Shown: positions 8,381-16,476, counted from the first letter of the stretch. The stretch: DNA of 64,000 bases from Levilactobacillus fuyuanensis (GCF_003946395.1 NZ_RHNZ01000008.1:62001-126000); one strand, 5' to 3'. Translations and numbers: made by a program. The notes: generated from the letters alone by a model not told the origin.

Positions 8381-9073
8381 CTAAGCATTCCTCTGTCTTT
8401 TCGATTTAGATTTTGTTTTGATAAATGCGCCAGTCCCCCCCAGTGCAATTACCATGCCGATACCGGCCAGAATGAAGGGACCCGTTGAGCCACCGGTTGC
8501 CGTCAGCGTTTGCGTCCCCAGGTTGGCATTCTTCATAGTAATCGTCTGTGAACCACCAGCGACCTTGAGCTCGCTCAGTGGAATTCTTGCTTCCATGATG
8601 TCATTGTGACCATTGGCCGTCTTGTAACGGTGAACCTTCATCGTCGCCTGACTGAGATCACCATTGCCACCATTTTCACTATTCCAAGCATTGACGGTCC
8701 CAGAAACTGTTGTGCCATCAGACAACGTCCCATCTGTCTTAAACGTCACGTAAAACGTCTTGCTACCAACGTTCAAGACATACCCAGCTGGCTGGAGGGT
8801 ACTGTACCCGCCACCATGCTCTGGTGACATGTTGAGATAAAAGTAAATGTTGTTATCATCCGCGACTAAGGACTCGCGCTTGATGTTGTAATCATCTCCG
8901 GGTTCCTTAACCTCGGTCATCGGCTTGCCAGACCAGTCGTCAAAGTTACCGTCGATAGTAATATCGTATTTATTTGTCGCTGTGCGATTACTGTCCGCGT
9001 TAGCCATCGTGGTACTGGTCCCCCACCAAAACGCCCCAAACAGGGTAACAATTAATAATATGGCTCTTCGCAC
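8381..9073 (-). CDS. Firmicu-CTERM-type surface protein, probable XrtG substrate 1
   Basis: GTG start at 9073 with AAGGAGGAATTA upstream. The 230-residue protein has a signal peptide (1-26), then a beta-rich domain opening ITIDGNFDDW (38-47), a pattern shared with substrate 2. It ends in a sorting-like tail: TGGSTG at 193-198, a hydrophobic helix to about 217, and the basic end KTKSKSKRQR. This motif-helix-basic order is what exosortases recognise. The gene directly abuts xrtG, so exosortase and substrate are made together. Function beyond surface display is unknown; the DGxFxDW domain resembles carbohydrate-binding or dockerin-associated beta-sandwich folds, an inference only. Confidence 0.8.
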   Translation of the reverse strand: MRRAILLIVTLFGAFWWGTSTTMANADSNRTATNKYDITIDGNFDDWSGKPMTEVKEPGDDYNIKRESLVADDNNIYFYLNMSPEHGGGYSTLQPAGYVLNVGSKTFYVTFKTDGTLSDGTTVSGTVNAWNSENGGNGDLSQATMKVHRYKTANGHNDIMEARIPLSELKVAGGSQTITMKNANLGTQTLTATGGSTGPFILAGIGMVIALGGTGAFIKTKSKSKRQRNA

Positions 9074-9402
9074 ACTAATTCCTCCTTAACACTGTCACAC
9101 CTGATTGTGCTAACCGCTTCTTACAGGCTCCGACTAATTACTGGTAACAATTACCTGTTAGCCGAAACCTTTGCCCACCATCATCAAAAGATAGTTTAAT
9201 CTGTTAGCCAATCATTATTCGCCTTTATTGTAGTCACTTTTTTACAAAATTTCTACTGATTTTCCATCATAACCGAATAAGTGTGACATTACTATAGGAA
9301 TTAGGACGTAATTATGGATGTAAGCGAATTAATTTCGATTGCTATCCCATTGCAACCGATTGTTCATTTCTGTTTGACTCCAAGTCACTCACCGAGCATT
9401 AT
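9074..9402. other. Intergenic region between the two XrtG substrate genes
   Basis: No gene-sized frame. It is AT-rich and probably holds the promoter of the substrate-1/xrtG operon; the best minus-strand -10 is TACAAT at 9227-9232, without a good -35. No strong terminator follows the substrate-2 gene, so read-through is possible. Confidence 0.4.
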
Positions 9403-10041
9403 TTAAGCCACTTTTCGCCGACGAGCAACCTTCACAACACCGACAACGGCAATCCCAAAGCCAGCCGCTACCAGGATCACACCACCCGTGCTCCCACCGG
9501 TCGTCGTCAAGGTGGCACCGCCAAAGGTAGCATCACTACTGGTCATCGAAATATTTTGACTCGAGGTCGCAACCACACCAAGATCACTCAAGGGTAAGCT
9601 CATTTCAACAATTTCATAGTTGCCGTGGCTATCCTTGGGACGTGAAATCATAGCCTGTGCACTGCTAATCGTCCGACCGTTGGCGCTAACCGTTACGGCC
9701 TTGGCCTTGCCGGCCCCAAGGCCTTTAGCTTTACTCAAGGCAATGCTGATGGTCTTGTCACCAACCTTCAATGAATAGCTGCTGGGCAATGACACAAATC
9801 CGTGTTTATTATCGTTAGGATTCGTGTTCATATAGAAGTAAACGGTGCTATCATCCGCCACGAGTGAGGCTTTAGCATCTCCGTCCAGATTCGTCATCGG
9901 CTTGTCACTCCAGTCGCTAAAATCACCATCAATACTGATGTTCAACTTGCTACTAGTCGTTGCCGCTCGTGCGGTAGTGGCTGCACTGCCGATCCAAACA
10001 AGGCTTACACAAGTTAGCAGAATCCAAAATGCCTTACGCAT
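9403..10041 (-). CDS. Firmicu-CTERM-type surface protein, probable XrtG substrate 2
   Basis: Start ATG at 10041, seven bases after GGAGGAGATTTCT; an ATG 15 bases further up is inside the ribosome-site region. The 212-residue product has a signal peptide (1-26), the same opening NISIDGDFSDW (34-44) as substrate 1, and SLVADDSTVYFYMN (59-72), which aligns with SLVADDNNIYFYLN of substrate 1. The C-terminus carries TGGSTG (181-186), a hydrophobic helix (187-205) and a RRRK tail. It is shorter than substrate 1 in the middle. It lies 329 bases upstream of the main operon and is probably also read from its own promoter. A paralogue made by duplication. Confidence 0.8.
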   Translation of the reverse strand: MRKAFWILLTCVSLVWIGSAATTARAATTSSKLNISIDGDFSDWSDKPMTNLDGDAKASLVADDSTVYFYMNTNPNDNKHGFVSLPSSYSLKVGDKTISIALSKAKGLGAGKAKAVTVSANGRTISSAQAMISRPKDSHGNYEIVEMSLPLSDLGVVATSSQNISMTSSDATFGGATLTTTGGSTGGVILVAAGFGIAVVGVVKVARRRKVA

Positions 10042-10270
10042 AGAAATCTCCTCCAATCGCCATCACCCAGCAATTCGTACATCGGCTCAAATATTTTGGC
10101 CACGTAATGGTTGCCTCAAGTGTACGCTGTATTTTTAACGAAGATACCCTCGACTTAAAGGATGTGTGTAAACATTTAAGCTAGTTTTAAGGTTCACCAA
10201 ACTTGTTCTCCTTATCCTTAAAATAGTCCTAAAAGTCTGCATCATTATCTGTCTTTTCCGCCCCCCCCTC

Positions 10271-10309
10271 TACTTACTACTAATGTAATTTCGGCCAATT
10301 TAGTCGCAT
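10271..10309 (+). repeat. Short dispersed repeat, copy 1
   Basis: TACTTACTACTAATGTAA followed by TTTCGGCC and TTAGTCGCAT. Near-identical blocks recur at 14193-14230 and 57115-57152, each preceded by a run of C residues. Confidence 0.6.
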
Positions 10310-10342
10310 TATTTTGTCAAAGTTTACGAATTCTTTAGAACC

Positions 10343-10373
10343 AAAAGGCCAGCTCCATTTCCAGAGGCTGACC
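10343..10373 (-). terminator. Terminator of the gallate decarboxylase operon
   Basis: Minus-strand GGTCAGCC / GAGCTGGCC hairpin followed by TTTTGG, 20 bases after the lpdD stop. Confidence 0.65.
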
Positions 10374-10393
10374 TGAACTGATTCTCAACTATT

Positions 10394-10804
10394 CTACTGA
10401 GGTTGTTCGCTATCGCTATAATATTGCGGCGTTGGCGCACTCAGTGGGTGTTGCGCCAACCAAGCCACGATTTGATGGCCTAAATTCTCACCCATCGGTG
10501 CGGACGCCGCAATCTGGGCCTTCGTGATCTGATTGACGTGAATCCCAGCCGTCACCGTACAGCTACCTAGAAGCATCGGCTGAACCACCTTAGCAACCCG
10601 TTCACCAACAAAATTGTCCTTGTGGAACCGACCGTCGTGACTGGGATACTTGATAGTCTGCATCGTCGTATCCCGCGTCAGCGTGGTCACGTCCCCAATA
10701 TGGGGATTGCTACCGCCGGTGACGACGATCAGCAAGTCCTTGCCAATCACCGTCACGTCGGCGTCAATCGTGTAGTTTTCCTGTGTCACACTGAACTTGG
10801 GCAT
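10394..10804 (-). CDS. lpdD: Gallate decarboxylase accessory subunit LpdD-like
   Basis: ATG at 10804 is chosen because GGGAGGGGGATTAGC precedes it and it follows the ubiX stop by one base; an in-frame upstream ATG would overlap ubiX. The 136-residue protein is beta-rich (TIDADVTVIGKDLLIVVTGG, then IGDVTTL) and matches the small third protein encoded with UbiX and UbiD-type non-oxidative decarboxylases. In Lactiplantibacillus plantarum the homologue LpdD accompanies LpdB and LpdC. It is thought to help assembly or cofactor handling rather than catalysis. Last gene of the operon, followed by a terminator. Confidence 0.8.
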   Translation of the reverse strand: MPKFSVTQENYTIDADVTVIGKDLLIVVTGGSNPHIGDVTTLTRDTTMQTIKYPSHDGRFHKDNFVGERVAKVVQPMLLGSCTVTAGIHVNQITKAQIAASAPMGENLGHQIVAWLAQHPLSAPTPQYYSDSEQPQ

Positions 10805-10805
10805 G

Positions 10806-11369
10806 CTAATCCCCCTCCCAACGTTTGGCACTAACCTCGTGAATCCCGAAGGCGTCGAGCACCTTCATCGTCTGATGGTCGACGAGATCCTGAATCGTCT
10901 GGGGATGGTTGTAAAAGGCCGGAATCGGGGGAATGATCTGTGCACCGAGCTTGGCCAACTTGGTTAGATTCTCCAGATGAATTACGCTGAGCGGCGTTTC
11001 TCGCGGCACAATGACCAGCTTACGTTGTTCTTTGATCGTGACATCGGCCGCCCGGGCAACCAGGTTCTCACCGAACCCATAGGCAATGCTGGCCACTGTC
11101 TTCATGCTGGCGGGCACAATCACCATGCCATCATTTAGAAATGACCCACTGGCAATTGTGGCCCCCTGGTCGCGGTCGCTGTAGACCACATCGGCCAACG
11201 CCTTAATCTGCTCCAGTGTGTAGTCCGTTTCCAACGCCAAGTTTTTCTTCGCCCAGGCACTCATGACCAGGTGCGTTTCAACATCGGGTAGGTCTCGTAA
11301 CTTTTTAAGCAGATCGACCGCATAAATCGTTCCGGAAGCCCCGGTGACGCCAATCACAATCTTCTTCAT
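10806..11369 (-). CDS. lpdB: UbiX-type flavin prenyltransferase (LpdB)
   Basis: A 187-residue flavoprotein. The N-terminal ITGVTGASG-type loop (VIGVTGASGTIYA, residues 5-17) binds the FMN phosphate; PASMKTVASIAYGFGENL (83-100) and PRETPLS (122-128) are UbiX family signatures. The enzyme attaches a dimethylallyl group to FMN to make prenylated FMN, the cofactor of UbiD-type decarboxylases. It lies 15 bases downstream of the UbiD gene and one base upstream of lpdD, so maturation enzyme, decarboxylase and accessory subunit are one operon. Confidence 0.92.
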   Translation of the reverse strand: MKKIVIGVTGASGTIYAVDLLKKLRDLPDVETHLVMSAWAKKNLALETDYTLEQIKALADVVYSDRDQGATIASGSFLNDGMVIVPASMKTVASIAYGFGENLVARAADVTIKEQRKLVIVPRETPLSVIHLENLTKLAKLGAQIIPPIPAFYNHPQTIQDLVDHQTMKVLDAFGIHEVSAKRWEGD

Positions 11370-11384
11370 TCCCCATCACTCCCT

Positions 11385-12851
11385 TTACTTTAAGTACTTT
11401 TGCCAGTCCGGCACCTTCATGAATTGGGCTCGCACGAACTGATCCTTCATATCAAACGGCACCGTCCCGTCGATCATCAGCTTGGAAGACATCCCCTGCG
11501 TTCGAATCGACTTAGGATCGTACGCCGGACGTTCGGATGGATCCAACGGATGATTTCGCATACCTGGCAGCACCAGGAGATCTTGGTCGGCCTGGAACCG
11601 CGTATTGACGGTCCACATCGCATCATTCATATCGAAAATATCTACATCTTCACCGACCAAAATAACCGTCTTCAATTCCTTAAACGCCGAGAAGGCCAAC
11701 AGGGCCGCCTGTCGCTGAATCCCTTCATCGGCCTCGTCCTCCTTGTGAATCTGCATGATGGTCATCAACTTACCCCCACCTGCTGGCGGATTGTAGACGT
11801 TGCGGACCTTGCCGGGAATGGCCCGGTTGGTCAACTCTAAAATGCTGGCTTCGGTGGGGATCCCTGCCATGCTGACGTGTTCTTCGGAAGGACCGATAAC
11901 ACTCTGCATGATGGGATTCTCGCGGTGAGTCACGGCGGTTACCTTGATGACCTGTAGTGCTGGATTGGCATCGCCGTCGTAGCCAGGAAATTCGGGCATG
12001 GCCTTCCCAGTATGGGTGTTGATGTCTTCTTGAATGCGTTCGTTGGGCATGATGTAACCTTCCAACGTAAATTCGGAACGCGCGATAGCATTTTCATCGA
12101 CGGTCAGCGCTGGTGTTAGGCCAACGGCTTCTTGGCGAATCGCACCGGCGACACCCAATTCGTTGTACCCGAGCGGGGTGGTCGGTGGCTCGAAGGTACA
12201 GCCAATGGTAATGGCGGGATCTAGGCCGATATTGATGGTCACGGGCATCGGTTCGTTAACCGCCTCGTACTCCTTAGCAAATGCGCCAATGTGCCGACCA
12301 CCAGGCATAATGTAAATGCCCAATTTATCCTTATCTTCTAGCACCATCCGGTGAATCGTCACGTCACTCATCGTTTTAGCCTTGTTGGACCCCAGCACAA
12401 CCCCTACGGTAATGTACGGGCCGGCATCTTGCGGTGTATTGGTCGGCGCCGCCACGAGCTTGCGAATGTCGAAGTCGGGATCAGTCGCTTTGTGGACGAC
12501 TTCATGAGTGGGTGCATCGTCAACCATCACTGGTGGAATAGGGTTCTCGACGGAATCGTTGAGAAATTGTCCCAGCGTGTGATAGTCATGATGAAACATC
12601 ATGCCAACTCGCTTGCGGCTGGCCATTAGTCCCGTCAAGACTTTGGTCCCGGGGAAGCCAGTCACGTTATTAAACATCATCGCGGGACCTTCCTGCGTCG
12701 GCCGTTCAACGGTCCCACCGGCACCGATGTAGCGGTAAACACCGGAGAGTTCGGCGTTGGGATCGACGGCCACATCGGTCGCATGGTACTGACCGGGATG
12801 CGTCTGCAATTCGGCCAACACCTTGCGTAAATCATAGGGTTCATTTGTCAT
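11385..12851 (-). CDS. lpdC: UbiD-family gallate/phenolic acid decarboxylase (LpdC-like)
   Basis: A 488-residue protein, the length of LpdC. UbiD features are present: IHRM at 166-169 and GGRH at 184-187 line the prenyl-FMN site, IGCTFEPPTTP (about 215-226) and ENPIMQSVIGPSEEH in the C-terminal half match the hydroxybenzoate subgroup. It should convert gallate to pyrogallol, or protocatechuate to catechol, without redox change. Gallate is favoured because LpdD and a LysR regulator flank it and a TanB tannase lies 6 kb away. Start at ATG 12851 behind TAGGAGGTAATCAA. A structured repeat (copy A) lies 35 bases upstream in its leader. Confidence 0.88.
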   Translation of the reverse strand: MTNEPYDLRKVLAELQTHPGQYHATDVAVDPNAELSGVYRYIGAGGTVERPTQEGPAMMFNNVTGFPGTKVLTGLMASRKRVGMMFHHDYHTLGQFLNDSVENPIPPVMVDDAPTHEVVHKATDPDFDIRKLVAAPTNTPQDAGPYITVGVVLGSNKAKTMSDVTIHRMVLEDKDKLGIYIMPGGRHIGAFAKEYEAVNEPMPVTINIGLDPAITIGCTFEPPTTPLGYNELGVAGAIRQEAVGLTPALTVDENAIARSEFTLEGYIMPNERIQEDINTHTGKAMPEFPGYDGDANPALQVIKVTAVTHRENPIMQSVIGPSEEHVSMAGIPTEASILELTNRAIPGKVRNVYNPPAGGGKLMTIMQIHKEDEADEGIQRQAALLAFSAFKELKTVILVGEDVDIFDMNDAMWTVNTRFQADQDLLVLPGMRNHPLDPSERPAYDPKSIRTQGMSSKLMIDGTVPFDMKDQFVRAQFMKVPDWQKYLK

Positions 12852-12885
12852 TTGATTACCTCCTACATGTCAGTTGTGAAAAGTT

Positions 12886-13074
12886 GTCGCCTGCGGCTCC
12901 CAGGAATTCCACCTGCTGTGGGGACGCTCCAGCCTGAGAAACGGGCTTCCGACTCAATTTGAAGCCACGAAAAAACACGTGTCTTCAAGATTGCCCGTGG
13001 TGTAAATTGGCAAAAATCACCAATTAACGCCACCTCCACGGCCGGCTCCATCCCTGGCCTCCTCCGGCTAAGAT
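12886..13074 (-). repeat. Structured intergenic element, copy A (subfamily 1)
   Basis: Minus-strand copy of an element also found at 22343-22544 and 50550-50751. It opens CTTAGCCGGAGGAGGCC and closes GCCGCAGGCGAC. The closing helix CCAGGGAT / ATTCCTGG, hairpin TTAATTGG / CCAATTTA and hairpin TTGAAG-CACG / CGTG-CTTCAA all form, although their bases differ from the other copies. It sits in the 5' leader of the lpdC operon on the transcribed strand. Confidence 0.75.
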
Positions 13075-13307
13075 AACTTTCTGCCATAAATACATCCAAA
13101 AATCGAATGTGCAACATTTTATCAGACTACCTTATGGCTCGCTTCTCAATGACAATCACCATCCAACTGCGTTCAACTTTCAATCACTTTATATCTCAAC
13201 CTTAATCTCCAAAACTCTTGCAAACAAATCATGTTTCGACTAACGTTATGCTTAAATGGAATAACAGAGCTTTAAGCTTTATTGCCTGTCAGAAAGGACG
13301 GCCTCCC

Positions 13308-14186
13308 ATGACGCTAGATGATTTCTACAGCTTCATCGTACTCTACCAGATTCGTAATATCTCCGATGCCGCCGTCGAACTCAATATCACGCAATCAGCA
13401 TTGTCCAAACGCCTACGTAGCATGCAAGACGAGCTGAATACCAAACTGATTTCTACGCGGAATAAGCGCCAACTGACCATCACAGAAAGTGGCGAGGTCT
13501 TCTTTCGCTATGCCCAGACCATCACATCTCAATATCAGTTGATGCAGACTGAACTCCAGGACTATAAGACCTTACAACGAGGCACCTTACACATCGGGAG
13601 CGTTCCCGTCATGTCGCAGTACGGCTTAACTCGCAAGATGAGTCAGTTCATGCACGACTTCCCGCAGATCAATATTCGCTTGGAGGAGCTACAGGGAGCC
13701 GACCTCCTCAAACACCTCCAGAATCAGGAACTTGACCTGGGAATTCTCCGCGATGTCCAGAGTCAGCAACTCAACAAATCCCAATTTGAAGCAGTTAATC
13801 TGGACACGGATGAGCTGCGAGTCGTCTTGCCCGCCGACCATCCCTTGGCCCAGCAAGCGGCAATCAGCATGACCGACCTGCGCGACATTGAAATTGTCAC
13901 GCTCAATCCCGGTTCTGGTGTTTACGAAAAGATGGAGGCTCTCTATCAAGCGGCCGGTTTCACCCCCAACATTCGCTTTACCACCCCGCACATTGAAACT
14001 TTGCTGGGCATGATTGCCCATACGCAACGCGTCACCTTCCTATTCGCCAAGGCCGCGCAGCCCTTCCTCACCCCGGATTACGTGACCCGACCATTCAGTC
14101 AACCACTGATCAGCCACCTACAGCTCGTCTATCCTCGTGGCACCCTCACTCAGGCCGCCCGCCGCTTTGTGAGCTACCTTGAATAA
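13308..14186 (+). CDS. LysR-family regulator, TanR-like
   Basis: Start ATG at 13308, eleven bases after AAAGGA; a 292-residue product, the usual LysR length, beginning MTLDDFYSFIVLYQ. The winged HTH is at residues 1-60 (NISDAAVELNITQSALSKRLRSMQ), followed by the co-inducer domain. It is divergent from the gallate decarboxylase operon. In L. plantarum the LysR regulator TanR is located near lpdC and activates tannin and gallate genes, so this gene probably senses gallate or a related phenolic and activates the divergent operon. No gallate permease gene lies next to it here. Confidence 0.85.
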   Translation: MTLDDFYSFIVLYQIRNISDAAVELNITQSALSKRLRSMQDELNTKLISTRNKRQLTITESGEVFFRYAQTITSQYQLMQTELQDYKTLQRGTLHIGSVPVMSQYGLTRKMSQFMHDFPQINIRLEELQGADLLKHLQNQELDLGILRDVQSQQLNKSQFEAVNLDTDELRVVLPADHPLAQQAAISMTDLRDIEIVTLNPGSGVYEKMEALYQAAGFTPNIRFTTPHIETLLGMIAHTQRVTFLFAKAAQPFLTPDYVTRPFSQPLISHLQLVYPRGTLTQAARRFVSYLE

Positions 14187-14192
14187 GGCCCC

Positions 14193-14230
14193 TACTTACT
14201 ACTAATGTAAATTTCGCTGGATCAGTCGCA
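14193..14230 (+). repeat. Short dispersed repeat, copy 2
   Basis: TACTTACTACTAATGTAA followed by ATTTCGCTGG and ATCAGTCGCA, seven bases after the LysR stop codon. Shares 18 exact bases with copy 1. Confidence 0.6.
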
Positions 14231-14262
14231 CGTTTTTTTACTTCTTAGGAGGAACTTAACTA

Positions 14263-14805
14263 ATGGACTACTTGCTCATTTTGCGTGGTATCAATGGCGG
14301 AAGCTACCATCAGATCAAAATGGCTACCTTGCGAGCTCTGTTAACTGCCGGGGGCCTCGTGAATGTCACCTCGTACGCCAATAGCGGGAATCTCTGCTTC
14401 ACCAGCGACCAGTCTCAACCGGCTTGTGAGCAACAGATTGCCACCATTCTCGGTACCAACTTTGACTTCCCTATCAACTTTGGTGTCTTCACCAAAACGA
14501 CTTTCCTTACTGAGCTTAAGCAGGCCCCAGCATGGTGGGGTAGTCCGGACAATCGCCAACACATGTGTCTATTCAAACTAAAAAATTACGCGGAGCACGA
14601 TGGCTGGCTTCGCGACCACCTGACACCAATCGATCAAGTAGCGACGACACCGCATCTTATTTTCTGGTCGGTCGTAGCAAGCGGTAATTTCCAGCATTCC
14701 TGGTATGGCCAAGTCTGGGGAACCGCCTTCTACGCTCAAACCAGCACGCGTAGCTATCGAACGACCCGTAGACTCTGGCAACTTCTACAAGAACGCACAA
14801 CATGA
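14263..14805 (+). CDS. DUF1697 family protein, copy 1
   Basis: A 180-residue protein with the DUF1697 start YLLILRGINGGSYHQIKM and the SYANSGNLCF block, ending with the KTSARxYxTT-like segment (QTSTRSYRTTRRL). It is a paralogue of the next gene. This copy has diverged in the conserved GGNHKVPM loop (here GGSYHQIKM). Function of the family is not established; cytosolic. Ribosome site AGGAGG at 14248-14253. Together with the next two genes it forms a plus-strand group. Confidence 0.8.
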   Translation: MDYLLILRGINGGSYHQIKMATLRALLTAGGLVNVTSYANSGNLCFTSDQSQPACEQQIATILGTNFDFPINFGVFTKTTFLTELKQAPAWWGSPDNRQHMCLFKLKNYAEHDGWLRDHLTPIDQVATTPHLIFWSVVASGNFQHSWYGQVWGTAFYAQTSTRSYRTTRRLWQLLQERTT

Positions 14806-14888
14806 TATAATTGAGAAGACGCTTACATTAATGAATCGAGCAATGGTGATGGGCCTCAGCATTTCATAGCAGGAAAGGAATTGTTGGC

Positions 14889-15437
14889 ATGAACTATCTC
14901 TTACTTCTACGCGGCATCAACGTGGGTGGCAATCACAAAGTTCCGATGGCAACCCTGCGCGACCTCCTGACGACCGCTGGGTTTACGGCTGTGCGGTCCT
15001 ACATCAACAGTGGCAATCTGTTCTTCACCAGTGATCGTTCCGTTATGGACTGCAATGTTCTCGTTGCCCAAATACTGAACCGTAATTTTGACTTTCCCAT
15101 CGACTTTCGCCTGTTGACCCAGCCGGAGTTTCTCGCCGACCTCGCCCAGTCACCGACTTGGTGGGGTGCTGACAACACGCTACGTCACAACGCACTGTTC
15201 AAGCTGAACACCTATGACGAGGCTCATGACAGCTGGCTCGTCGACCACGTGACCGCCGACTATGACCAGGTGCTGATTACGCCCAATGTCATCTTCTGGA
15301 CCTCGACACTGCGGACCCATTTCAGCCGCTCGTTCTACTCAAAGATCATGGGCACCCCGTTCTACAAGCAGACCAGTGCCCGCAACTACAATACAACCCA
15401 TAAACTTAAACAAATTTTGGAGGAAACCAATGATTAG
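14889..15437 (+). CDS. DUF1697 family protein, copy 2
   Basis: A 182-residue protein keeping the family motif LLRGINVGGNHKVPMATLR (residues 6-24), followed by YINSGNLFFTSD, and QTSARNYNTTHKL near the C-terminus. It has the more canonical sequence of the two tandem copies, which share length and layout. Its last eight bases overlap the start of the deformylase-like gene, so the two are translationally coupled. Function unknown. Confidence 0.82.
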   Translation: MNYLLLLRGINVGGNHKVPMATLRDLLTTAGFTAVRSYINSGNLFFTSDRSVMDCNVLVAQILNRNFDFPIDFRLLTQPEFLADLAQSPTWWGADNTLRHNALFKLNTYDEAHDSWLVDHVTADYDQVLITPNVIFWTSTLRTHFSRSFYSKIMGTPFYKQTSARNYNTTHKLKQILEETND

Positions 15438-15840
15438 AAATGTTGTTCACGATCCCACGCAACTCAGTACGAAGGCCCAACCAGCCACCAAACTCGACAC
15501 AGCGGTCGTCACGGACCTACTCGATACTCTAAAAGCCAATAGCGAGAATTGCGTCGGCATGGCCGCCAACATGATCGGCATTAACAAACGAATCATCGTG
15601 GTCGACATGGGCGTGCTCCCTGTAGCCATGATCAATCCCCAGATTACCAAAAAAGCCGGTCCCTTTCAGACCAGCGAAGGCTGCCTGTCACTGACCGGTG
15701 AACGGCCAACGACACGCTACCAAACGATTGACGTGGACTTTTTAAATCAGACCTTCCAGCGTCAGCACCAGACCTTTACCGGTTTCGTGGCCCAGATTAT
15801 TCAACACGAGGTTGACCACTGCGAGGGTATCGTCATTTAG
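15430..15840 (+). CDS. Peptide deformylase-like metalloenzyme
   Basis: Start ATG at 15430 (TTGGAGGAAACCA before it) gives 136 residues; longer in-frame starts lie inside the preceding gene. All three deformylase motifs can be read: motif I as GMAANMIG (43-50), where the usual Gln is Asn, motif II EGCLS with Cys85, and motif III QHEVDH (125-130). Cys85, His126 and His130 would bind the metal. Length and the Asn variant place it in the short, divergent deformylase group common in Clostridia and lactobacilli beside the housekeeping enzyme. Removal of N-formyl from nascent proteins or another amide is likely. Confidence 0.8.
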   Translation: MIRNVVHDPTQLSTKAQPATKLDTAVVTDLLDTLKANSENCVGMAANMIGINKRIIVVDMGVLPVAMINPQITKKAGPFQTSEGCLSLTGERPTTRYQTIDVDFLNQTFQRQHQTFTGFVAQIIQHEVDHCEGIVI

Positions 15841-15858
15841 CAAAGGAGGATTTTGAAC

Positions 15859-16476
15859 ATGACTGAAGAAGAAAAAATGTTAGCGGGTAAACTCTACGAC
15901 CCATCCGACCCTCAGCTTCAAGAACGACTCCACTACGCTCATCGGCTGTCTCAGGAATACAATTGGACCTTTGATGATGAGACCGACAAGCGTGAAGAAA
16001 TTCTCCAGAAATTGGTTCCCAACCACGGTGAAGGTACCTACCTTCAGGGACCGATTTTCTTTGACTACGGGAGTTATACTCACCTGGGTAAGCACTTCTA
16101 CGCCAACGCCAACTTTACCGTGCTGGACTGCGGGTACGTGACGATTGGCGATAGTGTCTGGTTCGGTCCCAATGTCACGCTGGTAACGCCCATGCATCCC
16201 CTGCGCTACCAGGAACGGAACCTTCAACCGCACGCAGACGGCTCACTATTCGACATCGAATACGACAAGCCCATCAAGATTGGTGACAATTGTTGGTTCG
16301 GTAGCAACGTGACGGTTATCGGCGGCATCACAATCGGCAACGGCTGTGTCATCGGTGCTGGCTCGGTCGTCACCCGTGATATCCCCGATAACTCGCTGGC
16401 TGTCGGCAATCCCTGCCGCGTTGTGCGTGAAATTACCGAGGAAGATTCGATCAAATACAAACCCGAAATTCACTAG
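15859..16476 (+). CDS. Maltose/galactoside O-acetyltransferase-like protein
   Basis: Start ATG at 15859, ten bases after AAGGAGG; the alternative TTG at 15853 is too close to it. The 205-residue product (MTEEEKMLAGKLYDP...) has the N-terminal maltose-acetyltransferase cap, a left-handed beta-helix of hexapeptide repeats (about 70-185), the catalytic-His segment VTPMHPL and the loop GDNCWFGSNVTVIGG. It transfers acetyl from acetyl-CoA to the 6-hydroxyl of a sugar. Physiological substrate uncertain; followed by a strong terminator. Confidence 0.87.
   Translation: MTEEEKMLAGKLYDPSDPQLQERLHYAHRLSQEYNWTFDDETDKREEILQKLVPNHGEGTYLQGPIFFDYGSYTHLGKHFYANANFTVLDCGYVTIGDSVWFGPNVTLVTPMHPLRYQERNLQPHADGSLFDIEYDKPIKIGDNCWFGSNVTVIGGITIGNGCVIGAGSVVTRDIPDNSLAVGNPCRVVREITEEDSIKYKPEIH

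Larger units (their letters stand above)
10042..10393. other. Intergenic region with a dispersed short repeat and a terminator
   Basis: No gene. It contains the probable promoter region of the substrate-2 gene, a run of eight C residues at 10261-10268, copy 1 of a short dispersed repeat (10271-10309), and the terminator of the gallate operon (10343-10373). Confidence 0.5.

Noticed and set aside
12863-13117. 84-codon frame across structured element A
   Set aside because: Its reading follows the repeat sequence; no ribosome site, and equivalent frames are not kept in copies B and C.
14810-14840. cre site before the second DUF1697 gene (AAGACGCTTACA)
   Set aside because: The TG half-site is missing, and a promoter role is not evident in this short gap.
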